Of a stretch of 64,000 bases of DNA, positions 24,687 through 36,645 are shown one piece after another (positions within the stretch are counted from its first letter, which is position 1; each line of letters begins with the position of its first letter). The position numbers and the translations under genes were made by a program. Source of the DNA: Sequoia sempervirens (taxonomy: Eukaryota; Streptophyta; Pinopsida; Cupressales; Cupressaceae); the NCBI GenBank assembly GCA_007258455.2, contig VDFB02270651.1, positions 703,601,360 to 703,665,359 of the forward strand. Direction: 5' to 3'. The notes under the pieces were generated by a model. The model was not told the DNA's origin. It ran no database searches and was given only the letters and a program-made list of their open reading frames with translations.

Positions 24687-26636
24687 ATTTCAAATACTTC
24701 GAAAACAGAGACAGATATACACTGTACGATTTTTCGGTGCATAATTAAATGTAAACAAGAATATACACAACCTAGTTTTCCCAATAAAAAGATTATTTTA
24801 AATTTATTAATTATATTTCCCAGCCAAAACTATAGTATTGCTGGTTATTTCCAGAATTTCAAATCTTAGTTTCATTATAACAAACAACAACCCAAAACCC
24901 AACAAATAATTTCATTTAATCAACTAAAATCCTGAACCTTGGTAAAATTTTCTTGATTGAAACACAACCCAAAACATTTATAAGGATTCGAGAGTTTTCT
25001 ACATGCATTAAATTTCAAATCCAGAACAAAGAATTCTTATTTCATTTGATGCTATAGAAAGAAGATAATTTAAAAGAAGAAGGAGAACCTGGCGTCCTGC
25101 GCCTGTAGATAACTGTAGAAGCTTTATCCTTCTTGCTGACCCAATTCTTCCAGCAGCAGCTCCAAGATCCTCCCTCAAACATAAATCTTAATCCTCAAAT
25201 GAATTCTCAGAAGAATAAAAGAATGTAATACAATAACAGAAAGATGACTGCCAAATTCATCAAAATCTGTTGGAAAGAGAATACCACCCCCTTCCCAATC
25301 CAAAATAAATAAAATCTCACACAAGAAGCCTCTTCTGTTTCCTCTTCCAGAGAATACCAACAGTCACATTTCAAGAAATAAATCAAAATAATATTTAATC
25401 CTTAATTCTTTTTGTTGCCTTTTCATGTATTTCTATTTCATTTTCTTTTATCATGCAGATTAAAACTCAATAAATTTAACTCCACAAAAATGAATTTTTA
25501 TTTATATATATATATATATTCATCATTCCCACAAAACTTTATTAAATAATTACTTCCACATTAAAATAATTAAAATCAACCATTTGCAAGATTCTAAATA
25601 AGTATCCATTAATTTTCTTATTATGATAATTATCTTTTCAAGATTATTTGTTCATTATTATTATTAACTCCAACAATTTAAATCAATTTATCTAATAATA
25701 CCACTTTTACTTTTAACGAATTAGTTTAATTTGATCATTTGTTCTAAATTATTTGATTTGATTTAATTGATTATTATTTTAATTCCTAATTATATTTCAA
25801 ATAACCTTGCAATTTCACTTATGATCTAATTAATTATTTAAACATGACTACTAACATATTATATTTTCCACAAAATCAAATAACATAGTAATCAATGAAG
25901 CACACACAATTACTCACACAAAAGTTTAGAACAACCGACACGGAGGGGTATTACACTTTGGAAGCAATGTAACCTTTATGTATGTATTGTTCTTGTATGG
26001 TATAGTATTATGTGTTGCCTGTGTCTAGAGGTTGTTGGTTTTTCCTAGGGATCCATTTTACTATCTCCTAGCATGGGGGGTGGGCCTTCGTGTACCACTT
26101 GGTTGGGTGGAATGTGCACCTTACACCGTTGGGTTTTCCATTTCATGTTCGTGATGACAGGATCTTCTATATTGAAGAGCTTGCGTATACCAGTTGCTTT
26201 GTACTATTCCTTATGTTCTTTTGTATTAGTTGGATACTTTGTATATATACTACTCCTCATTTGTATATGAGGAGGATTCTTGTATCATTGTAATTGTAAC
26301 ATTATTGTATGATCTTCCTCATTTTGGAAATGAGCTTTGTAACTGCTATATTGAATGAATGCAATCTATGGATGGTTCTTTAATGTACTTTGCATCTTAT
26401 GTGATAAGTTTAATGCTTTGGATATATGCTATTATTTTATGAGTATTATTTATATGCTATGGATTAGTTTACTTTTGTATATTATGGGATTCAAATGTAA
26501 GCGCATTGTCGCATACCTTGGAGGATGTATGCGTTAAGTGTAGTTCACTTGTTATTAATTACACTTTAAAAAAAAAGATTGTTACGCTTCCATTATGTTT
26601 GCATTGTCCTCTAGGGTTACATGGCGGGGCATTACA

Positions 26637-27269
26637 TGACGTATGAGCCCTAAAAATCAACGCTTTGGAATCTTTGGAAAGACTTGGTAGTTTCAAGCAT
26701 AAGCGGTAAAAAATAGAGCTATTGCATGTCAATATGTAAAGGCAGTGAAAAATAGAGCTACTGCATGTCAATATGTAAAAGCGGTGAAAAATAGAGCTAT
26801 TGCATGTCAATATGTAAAAGAAGTGAAAAATAAAGCTTTTACGTATGACTTGTGGTTTGAGATGTAGAGGCTCAAAAGTTCCCCAACATTGCATGTGCAA
26901 GAGTGAAACAAATTAGCGACACTACATGATGGAAAATGTGTAGAGGCACTGAATAACCCCAACATTACATGTGCTAGAAAATGACTAAGGCATGGAAAAT
27001 ATGCAAAGGCTCTAAAAAATAGAGCTCTTGCATGTGCATAAAATTTTCTAACTCCCAAAAATGAATTTTCACAACTTGGTTTAAAATGCGAATTTCAATG
27101 AACTGACGAAGGTTAATGCTCAAAATGAATTTTTGAGGATTGGGGAATACACATGAGGATCAATGCAATTCACCTTGTTTTTCATGATTGAAGTATGTGG
27201 GATACGAAACATACCAATTTCGTAGGGGGTTATCCCGTGAATTGAGCGCAACTAGATTCAAGGATAACA
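26637..27269 (-). repeat. Element B left LTR, part 2
   Basis: Begins with the target duplication TGACG and continues the LTR exactly where part 1 stops, matching about 32,004-32,589. It contains four tandem copies of a 39-bp unit (about 26,699-26,854), where the right LTR has three. On the minus strand it opens with TGTTATCC, the LTR start. Confidence 0.9.
26699..26854. repeat. 39-bp tandem repeat in element B left LTR
   Basis: Four copies with exact 39-bp period. The core TAGAGCTAYTGCATGTCAAT begins at 26,714, 26,753 and 26,792, and a diverged copy at 26,831. The right LTR has three copies (cores at 32,076, 32,115 and 32,154). Confidence 0.85.
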
Positions 27270-27479
27270 ACTGGCTCTAGCTGGGGAACTTCCTTCAATA
27301 ATTATTTGAAGTGAATGAAGGGAGAATAACTCTAGAATCCAAGTTCCTTTATCCATCCATTGGGTGTAGAGTCAAGTGACAAGAATAAAAAGATTGAAAA
27401 AGACTCAAAATGAAAAAGAATTTTTTTTCACTAGAAAGTTGGTGAATTAGTGATAGGTCCTTTCCTTTTGTCCATTGAT

Positions 27480-28014
27480 GCATCATACAATGTCATATAC
27501 CAGGATCCCATACATGATTATGATAATTTTGTAACCCTTCATTTTTGATTTGATACCAACTCCTCTGACAAATCATTAACTTGGCATCACCTTGGGTATG
27601 CAAGTTTTTAATTTCTTTCTTACATGTAATCCCCATTCCTAACAATAATGCTTCATACTCTACTTTATCGTTATTGTTGTTGGACTACAACTTGAAAGGA
27701 AAAGGGATGATTTTTCCTTCAGGAGGTATGAGAAAAATTCCTGCTCCTGATCCAGTGGATGGACAACTATCATCAAATTTAATATTCCAAACATTGTCTG
27801 GATCTACTAAATTGATAACTTCAAAATCTGTGACTCCTTCATCTGAAGAAGATTCTCCATATGAAGAAGATTTTTTGTCTAAAGAAGACGAGACATCAAT
27901 TTTCTTCTCTTTTCTTGCATCCTTATCCAAAGACTCAAATACTTCATCAATTTTCAAATAGTAAAAACTCATTTCAAGAGACTCAAAGACAATATGAGCT
28001 TTTGGGTCATCCAA
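27480..28014 (-). pseudogene. Element B RNase H domain
   Basis: Minus strand, starting in the frame 27,685-28,014: DNVWNIKFDDSCPSTGSGAG, then IFLIPPEG and IIPFPFKL. Continuing past a frame break: VEYEALLLGMGI, QGDAKLMICQ and YQIKNEGL. These are the first beta strand with its catalytic D, the EYEAL helix with the catalytic E, and the GD motif of RNase H. It would degrade RNA in RNA:DNA hybrids during reverse transcription. It follows the protease almost directly, whereas the family normally has RT between them. The GAG..L..PEG style resembles the additional archaeal-type RNase H of Tat/Ogre elements. Confidence 0.7.
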
Positions 28015-28019
28015 CCTTG

Positions 28020-28364
28020 TTACATAAACTTTGCTTCCCTTTTTGGAAACAAATTCTTCATAACACCCTTGACGGGTATCCTTTCCTCTAACATATCCAT
28101 TTTAAGATATCCTCCCACATCTTTGCAGAAATTGCATCTAAGTAAGAGACCATAAGACATTGGAACATCTGCTACCAAGACTATCATCTTGATTTTATTC
28201 TTCGAAAATGTAGCAAATGAAAATTTTCCATCTTTAATCTGTCTGATTAGAGGTACTTGCTTGTTTTCCATAGAGAAAAAGTGGCTAAAAGTTTTTGTAA
28301 GATTCAAACCCAAAGCAGTGGCTACCTTGGATGGCATCTCATTGTCTGATGCGCTAGAATCCAT
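28020..28364 (-). pseudogene. Element B aspartic protease
   Basis: The minus-strand frame opens MDSSASDNEMPSKVATALGL, matching the retrotransposon protease active-site region DSGASxNxMP with the glycine replaced by serine. Then MIVLVADVPMSYGLLL and DVGGYLKMD match the conserved second half. The true start is upstream; the methionine lies next to the catalytic aspartate and is only the first after a stop. A frameshift separates it from the RNase H frame six bases away. The expected role is cleavage of the polyprotein. Confidence 0.7.
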
Positions 28365-28597
28365 AACACAATTACTTAACTTAAAACCATTAACAAGTAG
28401 GGAATATAGAACAAATCAATACATCTAGAAGTAGTAGGAGGAACAATAACAAGGTTATTCTATGGAGGCTTTGGTTTTTGGGCAGTAGGAATATCTGAAG
28501 GGATTTCTTTAGATGGATTAGTTCCTTCATCCTTCACAAAATTAACAAGCCTGTCAAATTGCTTAGGATTGGTCTTCAAGTATTTGACTTCAGAAAT

Positions 28598-29923
28598 CTA
28601 GATTTTTTTCCTCTTTGCATGATCTATAATGTTGAAATATTGGAAGGAATTGATCAAGGAAGTAGGTGTAACTTTTGGGATAGGTTTAACAAAATGGGCA
28701 CTAGTCTTAGGAACTTGATAATTGGATTTTGGACTTGAAGAAAAAATAGGAGGATGAGGAGTACTTTTTGATTTATTCATTGTCCTATAGTTGCAGTGGA
28801 AAAGGAGTCCCTTTTTTTGCAATGGTTATCGATGACTTGTTCTTTGCTTTTGTGTTGTCAACTTGATTTTGGTCAAGCTAATTTAGTTGTGACTGAGTGA
28901 AGATAGCATATGAATCTATCACTATGTACTCCTCATCAAGTTCATGCTCAACATGCAAATAACCAATGTTGGAGTCGCTAGCTGGATCCATTTCTTCATC
29001 TTGAAATAAATCAACATTTTCTTCTACAAGATAATCTAGTTGTGCATACTCATCTTGCTCTGCTTCATAGTACCCCACTACTATATTGGTAGGTGGAGCT
29101 TCCAAAGCAAGCCTTCCTTGAGATGTAGGGAGACGATTCTGATTTCTATTCCTAGAGTAATTGGGAAAAAAATCCTTCTTGGAATATCCTTGTAAGTATT
29201 ATTATTAGAAACTTGCTTCTTCAAGGCCAACAACTCATTTTCCAACCTTTGAACCATTGGATCAACAAAATTGGAGTTGGTAGTGAAGGATGAAGAACCT
29301 GGTACTTGGCCCTTTCTATTTGTATTTTTTCTTATCTCATTGGCAAGAATCAAGTCATCCTCAAGACTTGTAGATAATTTTTGTGCTACTTCAACATTTT
29401 CAAGAACTACCCTATGCAAAAGAAAACTTACTTTGGGGAGTTACATATTGATGAAGAAACAATTTAGGTTGTGAGGCATTGGTTTAGCCTCTGTGGGAGT
29501 CCATGTTACCAGCTTATTAAACTTTTCCATGAACTCATGCATGGGTTCATGCACTTATTTCCTCATGGTTGTAAGCTGTGCCAACAAGGCATGTGCATCT
29601 TTGACAAGTTTGAATATTTCTTCAAACTTAGTACAAAGAGTATTCCAACTGGTAACTAAAGTAGGAGCAAGAGTATAGAACCACTCAATAGCTACTCCTT
29701 GTAGAGTTTTGATGAACAACCTCTTAACAACATTTTCATGCTCAACACCAAGAACACTGCAAACAATGTAGAAAGCAACAATATGTTCATCTGGATGTTG
29801 CTTGCCATCACCATAGAATTTCAGGATGTTCTTCCATGAAACATGTGGAAGCTCATGTAAAGGGGCGACCAAATTGAGAGGACCAAAAGCATTACCCCAA
29901 GGTACTAGAGGTGGTTGAGCCAT
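28598..29923 (-). pseudogene. Element B gag
   Basis: The frame 29,555-29,923 begins MAQPPLVPWGNAFGPLNL and contains the capsid core signature WKNILKFYGDGKQHPDEHI, then TLQGVAIEWFYTL and SWNTLCTKFEEIF. This matches the Retrotrans_gag type domain of plant Gypsy elements. It continues in other frames: 29,081-29,419 (coiled-coil-like LENELLALKKQV), 28,878-29,105 (acidic) and 28,598-28,822 (proline/serine-rich). No intact zinc knuckle was seen. Stops and frameshifts make it non-functional. Gag lies directly inside the 5' LTR and primer site. Confidence 0.8.
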
Positions 29924-30261
29924 AGCGATTTGAATAACAGGTACCTAAATTGGAACTCTATGAAAGATGAAAGATTCACTCAAAATTGGTGATCTTAACT
30001 TTTGTGGAGGATAACTTGTAGTTCATTGTAATAGTGACCTTACTTGCGAAGGAGAAAAAAGAATGCTATGTCATTGCAAAAATTGAAAAAATGGATCCAC
30101 CACTCCTTGTACCCTTAAACCTTGTGTATAACTTCTGTCAGCTAGAATGTAGACTTGAAACAAAAGAGAAATTATTAATAACAATATACATAGTATCAAA
30201 ATAAGTTAATGGAGTGCTTATTCAACTCAATCAAAAGCATGAGGCTTTGATTGTGTGCTTC

Positions 30262-30281
30262 GTTCCCTAGGGAAGTCGCCA
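30262..30281 (-). other. Element B primer binding site
   Basis: On the minus strand, TGGCGACTTCCCTAGGGAAC follows the LTR end after a short T run. The first bases match the tRNA-Arg type site (TGGCGACTCC...) known from Tat/Ogre elements. Confidence 0.7.
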
Positions 30282-30287
30282 AAAAAC

Positions 30288-32589
30288 TATTGGGTGAAAA
30301 TTTTGTAATCTCTTTACAAATTACAAAAATTGATTTTTAGCCACAGTTATGCGAGATGAAATCTCTCACCTCAGAAAGGGGAGATGCCCTTCTTATTGAT
30401 TACTAAAAATAAAGTAAACTATTCTAAACTTTACAATATATATACTACACTAATTATATGGGGGTGTGTCACATTCATGATTGTCTATTTTTTTAGAGAA
30501 TATGTTTACAATGTTCCACGATTTTATATCTTTGGATGCAATACAACTTTAAATAAAATCTAAGCAGTAATTTTGATACTTCAAACTTGTCAAAGCATAG
30601 TCTAGAGATACCAGTGTGATAAAAATACATAACCAAAAGGCTCACAAAGGCACAAAATCATTATGTAGTCTTCAATGATGAATTCAACAATAAAGAAACT
30701 AGCAATGTAAATGAAGCACAAAGTCTTCAATATACCTTATGAATAGATCCGCATGCAACATGAAAAAATTCAAGTACAAATACTTAAAGATAAATCACCA
30801 ATATTATCAGTAATTATGTGATTCCAAGTAAAAGGCACAACACAAAGTCTACACAAATTATCTTGAAAGCCATTCGATCTCAATTTACAAAACACCACCA
30901 ATCCAATCCAAAAACAAGATAATTATCCCAACACAAAGTTTGGCGTGTAATTTAGCCTTCTTTATTGATCAAAAAATAGTTTCAAAATAAGAACTCAAAG
31001 TTTTAAAATTGCTTCACAAATGAGCAACACTTCGTTGCATAAGATAAAGGTCAATAATACAAAGGAATCCTCTCATATTTATAGATGAGAGAGGAGATCT
31101 AATCTAGAAAAAACCTTAACTAACTATTGACTTATTCAAACATGATGCCCATGAATGTAGGAGAACATCTCCATTTTTACATGTATTTACATTTTGCAAA
31201 TTGACATGTAAAATGTCAAAACCTATTTACATAAAGCATGAAAAATGCTAAAATTGGGAAATCTAATCTAAGGAAAAATTTGGCCTTCTTCAACATCTTT
31301 CTCCATGAAAACTTCATGATGACGTGCACTTCATCACTGTCTGGCATTGGGTACTTTGGAGATGACGAGAATTCTTAAGATTGAATCCTTCGATGTGGTT
31401 GAACGCTTTTCGGTGCCTTTTAGGGACAATTCTTAAATCTAGAGCAAGTTGGAAATCCATCATTTTGTTCATTGAAGCTATTGAGAAAGCTTTGTCTTCG
31501 AATTCTTCTTGGACCATTGATGAACACTTCTTTGAGAAAATGAAACATGGGAAGAAATTGTTGGTTGTACTTCAAAGCCTTCTTGCTTGGTGATAAGCAA
31601 CAACTTGATCAAAATTGCTTCAAAATCTAGGCACAAGAGATCAAAATGTATGCAAGAGTAGGATTTAACAATTTTGATGCAAATGTAGGAAAAATTGAGG
31701 TGTAAATCTAAGAAATTTCATGGTTTTGGGAAACTTGGATGTGATGATGATGGAGAATGAAGTGGAAATGAGAAAACTAGCAAGTGGATGTGAGAAATGG
31801 AGTGAGAAAAATTGAGCGAAATGGGAAAAACAACTTGCTCAGAATGCATTTTTGGAAGTTCTTGGGTGTTAGTAAAATTTTCAGAAATTTGTGTAAGGGC
31901 ACTAAAAATTAGTGCCCTTACACATTGAGGAATTTCACTTAGTGTATAGGCGTTGAAAAATGTCGCCTCTGCATGCTAGAAAAACTTCGTAAACATTTTG
32001 ATGTATGAGCACTAAAAATCAGTGCTTTGGCATCTTGGGAAAGACTTGGTAATTTCATGCATAGGAAGTAAAAAACAAAGCTATTGCATGTCAATATGTG
32101 AAAGCGGTGAAAAATAGAGCTACTGCATTTCAATATGTAAAAGCGGTGAAAAACAAAGATTTTACATATGACTTGTGGCTTGAGATGCAGAGGCTCAAAA
32201 ATTCCTCGACATTGCATGTGCAAGAGCGAAAAAATTTAGCGCCATTACGTGGAAAATATGCAGAGGCACTGAAAAAACCTGACATTACATGTGCTAGAAA
32301 AGGACTAAGGCATGGAAAATATGCAAAGGCGCTAAAAAATAGAGCTCTTGCATGTGCAGAAAATTTTCTAACTCCCAAAACTGAATTTTCACAATTTGGT
32401 TTAAAACATGAATTTCAATGAATTGACGAAGGTTAATGCTCAGAATGAATTTTTGAGGATGGGGGACTACGCATGAGGACCAATGCAATTCACCTTGTTT
32501 TGCATGCTTAGAGTACGTGGGCTATGATATGGACTAGTTTTGTAGGGGGTTATCTTGTGAATCGAGCGCGAATGGATTTGAGGATAATA
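30288..32589 (-). repeat. Element B right LTR (5' LTR), intact
   Basis: A 2,302-bp LTR, complete and uninterrupted, which serves as the reference for the split left LTR. The minus-strand TATA box corresponds to plus TATTTATA at 31,077-31,084. A perfect 14-bp-stem hairpin lies at 31,890-31,924 and three 39-bp repeats at about 32,060-32,163. Confidence 0.9.
31890..31924. repeat. Perfect 14-bp inverted repeat in element B LTR
   Basis: TGTGTAAGGGCACT and AGTGCCCTTACACA are exact reverse complements around a 7-nt loop AAAAATT. The left LTR keeps a partly mismatched version at 17,419-17,453. Confidence 0.85.
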
Positions 32590-32594
32590 GATCC
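32590..32594 (+). repeat. Target site duplication of element B (right)
   Basis: GATCC directly after the LTR end, identical to 15,811-15,815. Confidence 0.85.
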
Positions 32595-33174
32595 GATACT
32601 TTGTTCTTAGTTTTATATGTTCAAATTGTAATAAATAAGGATACAATATTTTCCATGAATCTTTGAGTTAAGATTTAGAAGAATATTATGGGATTACAAC
32701 AACTCAAGTAAGGGCCACTTGAAGTACTTCAATACTCCTTGTAGATTAGATTATTAATTATAGTAAAATAATTTTTTAAATTGTATTTTCCTAGTTTACA
32801 ATTAGTTTGAGTTGTTGAATGATTAATTGTTATTACATTAAGTTGCAACATAGTTGAGTCATTAAGTTGATGTCTTCACAAGAATAGTTACTTGTAGCAA
32901 TTATTATTGTTACCTGCAACAATTGTTATTTATTTGAATCTATTTATAGATAAATTTATTTCAGTCAAATTATTTTTAATTATAATTTCTTTTGTTACTT
33001 TTTTATACACAATTGATTAAGATGATTTAGGATTCTCAGCTGCACATATAGTGCCAACATCATCTCAATATTATGATTCCTTGGCTGATAAATTAAATGA
33101 AACATCTCTATGACAATGAATCGCTTAACAAGGGATCCATTGGTCCATTAAGTTGTATGTATGCATTGTTTACA
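32595..33174. other. Unassigned sequence flanking element B, right
   Basis: AT-rich, no gene recognised. It contains two similar short blocks around 32,887-32,927 (GTTACTTGTAGCAATTATTA, GTTACCTGCAACAATTGTTA). It was continuous with 15,076-15,815 before element B inserted. Confidence 0.4.
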
Positions 33175-33447
33175 TCAATTAATTGAGCATAGGAGTTGTA
33201 TAGAAGAAAATGGACTTGGGTTCGGTATGATGTGCCCCATTTCTAGTAGCTCCTTAATGATATTTTTGATTTCCTCTTTATGTATGCTAGGGTGGTGGTA
33301 GGGAGTAGTGATGATGAGTTTATTTCCCTCCTCCAACTTAATGACATGCTCAAAGCCTTTGTTTGGTGGTCTCCTTGGAGGAATACTAATAAATAATTTA
33401 TTGTGCTTGACCAATATTGATGTAGGAGCATCAAGGTGCATGATCAA
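33175..33447 (-). pseudogene. Gypsy RT N-terminal fragment
   Basis: A 90-codon minus-strand frame: GFEHVIKLEEGNKLIITTPY, HHPSIHKEEIKNIIKELLEM, GHIIPNPSPFSS. This is the well-conserved block just before the RT fingers of plant Ty3/Gypsy elements (PYRHP, EI..I.ELL..GHI.PS.SPF.S). It stops at the point where the family continues V.LVKKKDGT, which is where the pol at 15,070 begins. Same strand and same family, so the two are probably halves of one gene. Confidence 0.8.
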
Positions 33448-34440
33448 TCAACATCAACCAAAAATAAAATTTTAGGTTTTACTTTAAGTTTTGGTTTAGT
33501 TTTGTTGTGTTTTTCTTTTGTCTTAGGAGAATTTTCTCAACTCAAATTTGACTAAGTGAAGAAGAAGTTTGAAGTCTTTTGGAAAATTTAAACACTTAGT
33601 TTTCACACTTTTTCAACTTGGTGAACATGCAGGTTCATCAAAAAGGTTCCATTTGTGGTTTCTTCTATACTATGAAATGCCAAAGCTTTGCATTTTTGGT
33701 AAAACTCATGGTTTGTGAACTTCCCTTCACATCAAAAACACTTGTTTCTTTTCATTTTTTGTAAAATTCATGTTTTGTGAACTTCACTTCATGCCACAAA
33801 TTACTCATCATTTTTTTGAGGACTTTTAAAGTTTCAAACTTCTTGTGTTGTTGAGGACAAAGTGAATTTTTATTTTAAAAACCAATTATTATTCTGAAAT
33901 AAGTTTTGAAAACCTTTGAGTCATCAAAAGGATTATGAAATTTGAGATTCAAAGATATTACAAATATTTGATGTGTGTTATCTTGATTGTTCTTGTATTC
34001 ATGGTACCAATGATGTTTTAATTTCCTCCATTTCCAAGAATATTTGAACTTTCACCAATGTCAAAACGATTCAATCTCCCCAATTACAATATAAAAATAT
34101 CAATCTAATGTTATTTGTGGGAGCGCTAAGAAAGATTTAGGTGGATCAAAGAGTTTTGGGAGAGGGGGTAAATGGAATAATGATGTCATATCACATGAGG
34201 ATAGAGTGTTGCAATTGAAGGAAAATTGCTTGTTTGAAGTTGTGTAATTTTTGTACTTTGGAAGGCAATAAAAAATATTGTTGTTGTGAATTGAGGAAAA
34301 ACTCAATTTGCTATATTTGTTTTTTGAATTTGGTAATATATTGTATTCAAAGATTGATGATGAATATATGAAGACAAATTTGATTATGAATATTGCTGTT
34401 TGTTTGTAAGATTGGGTTGCCTAACAAGGCTCCCTAATCT
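33448..34440. other. Unassigned insertion between protease and RT pieces
   Basis: About 1 kb lies where this family has only a short protease-RT linker. It has no readable coding sense on either strand, so it may be a further small insertion. I could not find its ends. The 34,100-34,306 frame has no motif. Confidence 0.35.
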
Positions 34441-34479
34441 TGACCACATCAAATTTTCTCTATACATCTACATAATATG

Positions 34480-34960
34480 CCTTCTTTCATTTGATGGGTT
34501 TTGTTATATTACCAAACATTGAGTTTCCCACATGAATTTCTTGTGATGAAAAATCCTCTCCATTCTCTTAGCTAATAAAATCCTTGAAATTTTATTTATC
34601 ATTCAACTTAGTACCACTTCTTTTCCCTTTGACTAAAAATTCAATTCCATGGTCTAGAAATTTTGTGCAATCTCTCTTAATTAGTGCAATCAATGGATAC
34701 TTAGGACCATATCCATATATCCTATGCTAAAAACATATAATTAATCCTTCATATCCTATCCTCCTAGATTAATATTTAGCTAAGATATATTTCTATTGCA
34801 TCAGATGGTAAAACCATCACCCACCATATCATTGAATCCTTCAAAGTCCTATATCTTAAGGCCTCATTTGGGCATCAACCCTCATTAATAAAGTTATGAG
34901 TGTCACCAATGTAAATAAGTACAATTATCCTCCTCATAGGACCCCATAGATGTGAAAGAG
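34480..34960 (-). pseudogene. Chromovirus aspartic protease
   Basis: Minus-strand translation gives VLIYIGDTHNFIN at 34,884-34,922, matching the (V)LIDxGATHNFI active site of chromovirus proteases with the catalytic aspartate changed to tyrosine. It is followed by DFEGFNDMVGDGFTI, LNINLGG and a VLSIH..LH.L stretch, matching the usual GF.V.VADG.TI, L.LG.Y and VLGVQWL..L order. Many stops. It lies between the gag end and the RT fragment, in correct order on the minus strand. Confidence 0.7.
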
Positions 34961-34969
34961 TTTGTACCT

Positions 34970-35308
34970 CATAGTACTAGAGAGCGTGGCAAGAGTGCGA
35001 CCCAAGATGATCTCTTCCTCTTCTAGTTGATCTTCTCCAATATTTTGTTTTGGTTCTTCATTCTATTGCTCAATTTCCTTAAATTTTGATTCATCAAACC
35101 TTACCTCAATGTAATGCACTTATCCTTTCTTAAGACATCCATTTGTAGGTGATCATGACTTGTAGCTTAAACAACTTTTTACTTTTCAATTCATTCCTCG
35201 CTTCAATGTTTGTTCTTGATATAAAAATCTTGGTTTGCTATACATTTTTGTGAAATACTTCTTTGAACTAAATGTTTTGGTCTAGAATTTATTCTTTGAC
35301 ATGAAAGT
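34970..35308 (-). pseudogene. Chromovirus gag, C-terminal part
   Basis: The minus strand continues the gag reading interrupted by element E: MYSKPRFLYQEQTLKRGMN, then degraded zinc-knuckle-like sequence and a VRFDESKFKEIE acidic tail. The last base before element E (35,308) joins to 40,013 on the other side, restoring order after the TLKEAIKWDLELET block. Confidence 0.55.
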
Positions 35309-35672
35309 TGTTGGTGTGAAAGGTGCGTTTTATCTAGTTATTTCATCACCTAGGTCCTATTCACACTTTTTACTTAAGTTTATTTAGGGTACAAATAAGA
35401 TAGTTATCATTTTATGTTTTAACTAGTCATAACATTAAGACACATCATAATATTATGCAATGATATGTTCACCTTGGTCTATACAACCAATAGGTTCCCT
35501 TTGTAATCTCACCAATCCATTATCATTATATCATTTTCATCCTTTGGTAGAATATAATTATTCTCTCATAATTGATCTCTCTTGTGCTTTCATAGAAGTT
35601 CCTAGATCTTGGGTACCAACAATCTTCAACCAAATCTTGCATGGTGTAAAGAATTCTATACAAAATCTTACA
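35309..35672 (+). repeat. Element E 5' LTR
   Basis: 364-bp LTR, collinear with 39,273-40,012 once the TRIM is removed. The primer binding site follows immediately at 35,673. Confidence 0.85.
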
Positions 35673-35684
35673 TGGTATCAAAGC
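35673..35684 (+). other. Element E primer binding site
   Basis: TGGTATCAAAGC, one base from the canonical Copia site TGGTATCAGAGC that pairs with initiator tRNA-Met. It directly follows the LTR end. Confidence 0.85.
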
Positions 35685-36590
35685 TTGTGGGATTGCTTAT
35701 TTTTAGTTTTAATTAAGAGATCTAGGTTTCACATCTTGGTGGATCTTGAAATATTTGAGTATTCTCTTCTCTTGCATCAGATGGAGATCTAGAGAATAAA
35801 AAAAACTTGATAGAAATACTAGATTTAGGGGTTTCCTCTTTATGGATTTGTATTGCAGATTCAGTTTGTAGTGTTCTGGTCCAAATTTGAGCTCACCATT
35901 GAGTTCAAAGTGTTTTAAAAAGTTAGTTTTTAAAATCCAAATTAGACATCTAAGGAAAAATATACAAGGGTTTGAAGTTGGGAGTGGCTTCCAGATCTAG
36001 AAGGTAGTTACACTTTTGGAGAATTTGAGGTCAAAATAGTCCCTGCTATTATATCCATAAGGCCCAAGAACCCTAAGACCGATTGTCAAATTGTCATAAT
36101 TGGAGTACTTTACCTAGGGTCCTCAATTTTTTTTTTGACCCCCTTATTGTATGACAATCCATACTATCGTACAAATGCTTGCATCAACGGTTGTGCAGGT
36201 TGATTGCAAGTATAGTCGGAAGAAATTTTTTATTATTTTATTTTTAAAAGTCTTTTAAAATTTATGAAAATATTTTATAGGTGTATTTATTTCATAAGCT
36301 TACATAGGAAACTTCTCATGATAGAGTACATGAGCCTAAATGGGATTCATGTGGCACCTTGCCACCAAATACTTGGCTGCCAATTTTTTCTATCCAAATA
36401 ATATATTAACAAAATATCCTCTACTTGGCGATAATATTCAAGGTTGATTTGTTGACAGAAAATCATGATTGGAAAATAAAATATTCTAATAGATTTGCAT
36501 CATATTTTGTCAAGTCCACTATTTGGAAAATATTTTGTCAGATGGAAATTCTAGTATGAAGGAGGTAGTATTTCAAAAATATTTTGCATT

Positions 36591-36645
36591 GACATCAACA
36601 TCACATCAACATGATGTTAGCATCATGTTAGCATGATGTCAGCAA
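36591..36645. repeat. Clustered short inverted motifs
   Basis: CATGATG and CATCATG alternate with TTAG spacers (36,610-36,640), preceded by ACATCAACATCACATCAAC. Neighbouring units can pair in more than one register. It lies in the untranslated leader of element E, before gag. Confidence 0.5.

Noticed and set aside
24252..24869. 205-codon plus-strand and 157-codon minus-strand frames
   Set aside because: They cross a GC hairpin block and a TA microsatellite inside a non-coding element; the open frame is a by-product of composition.
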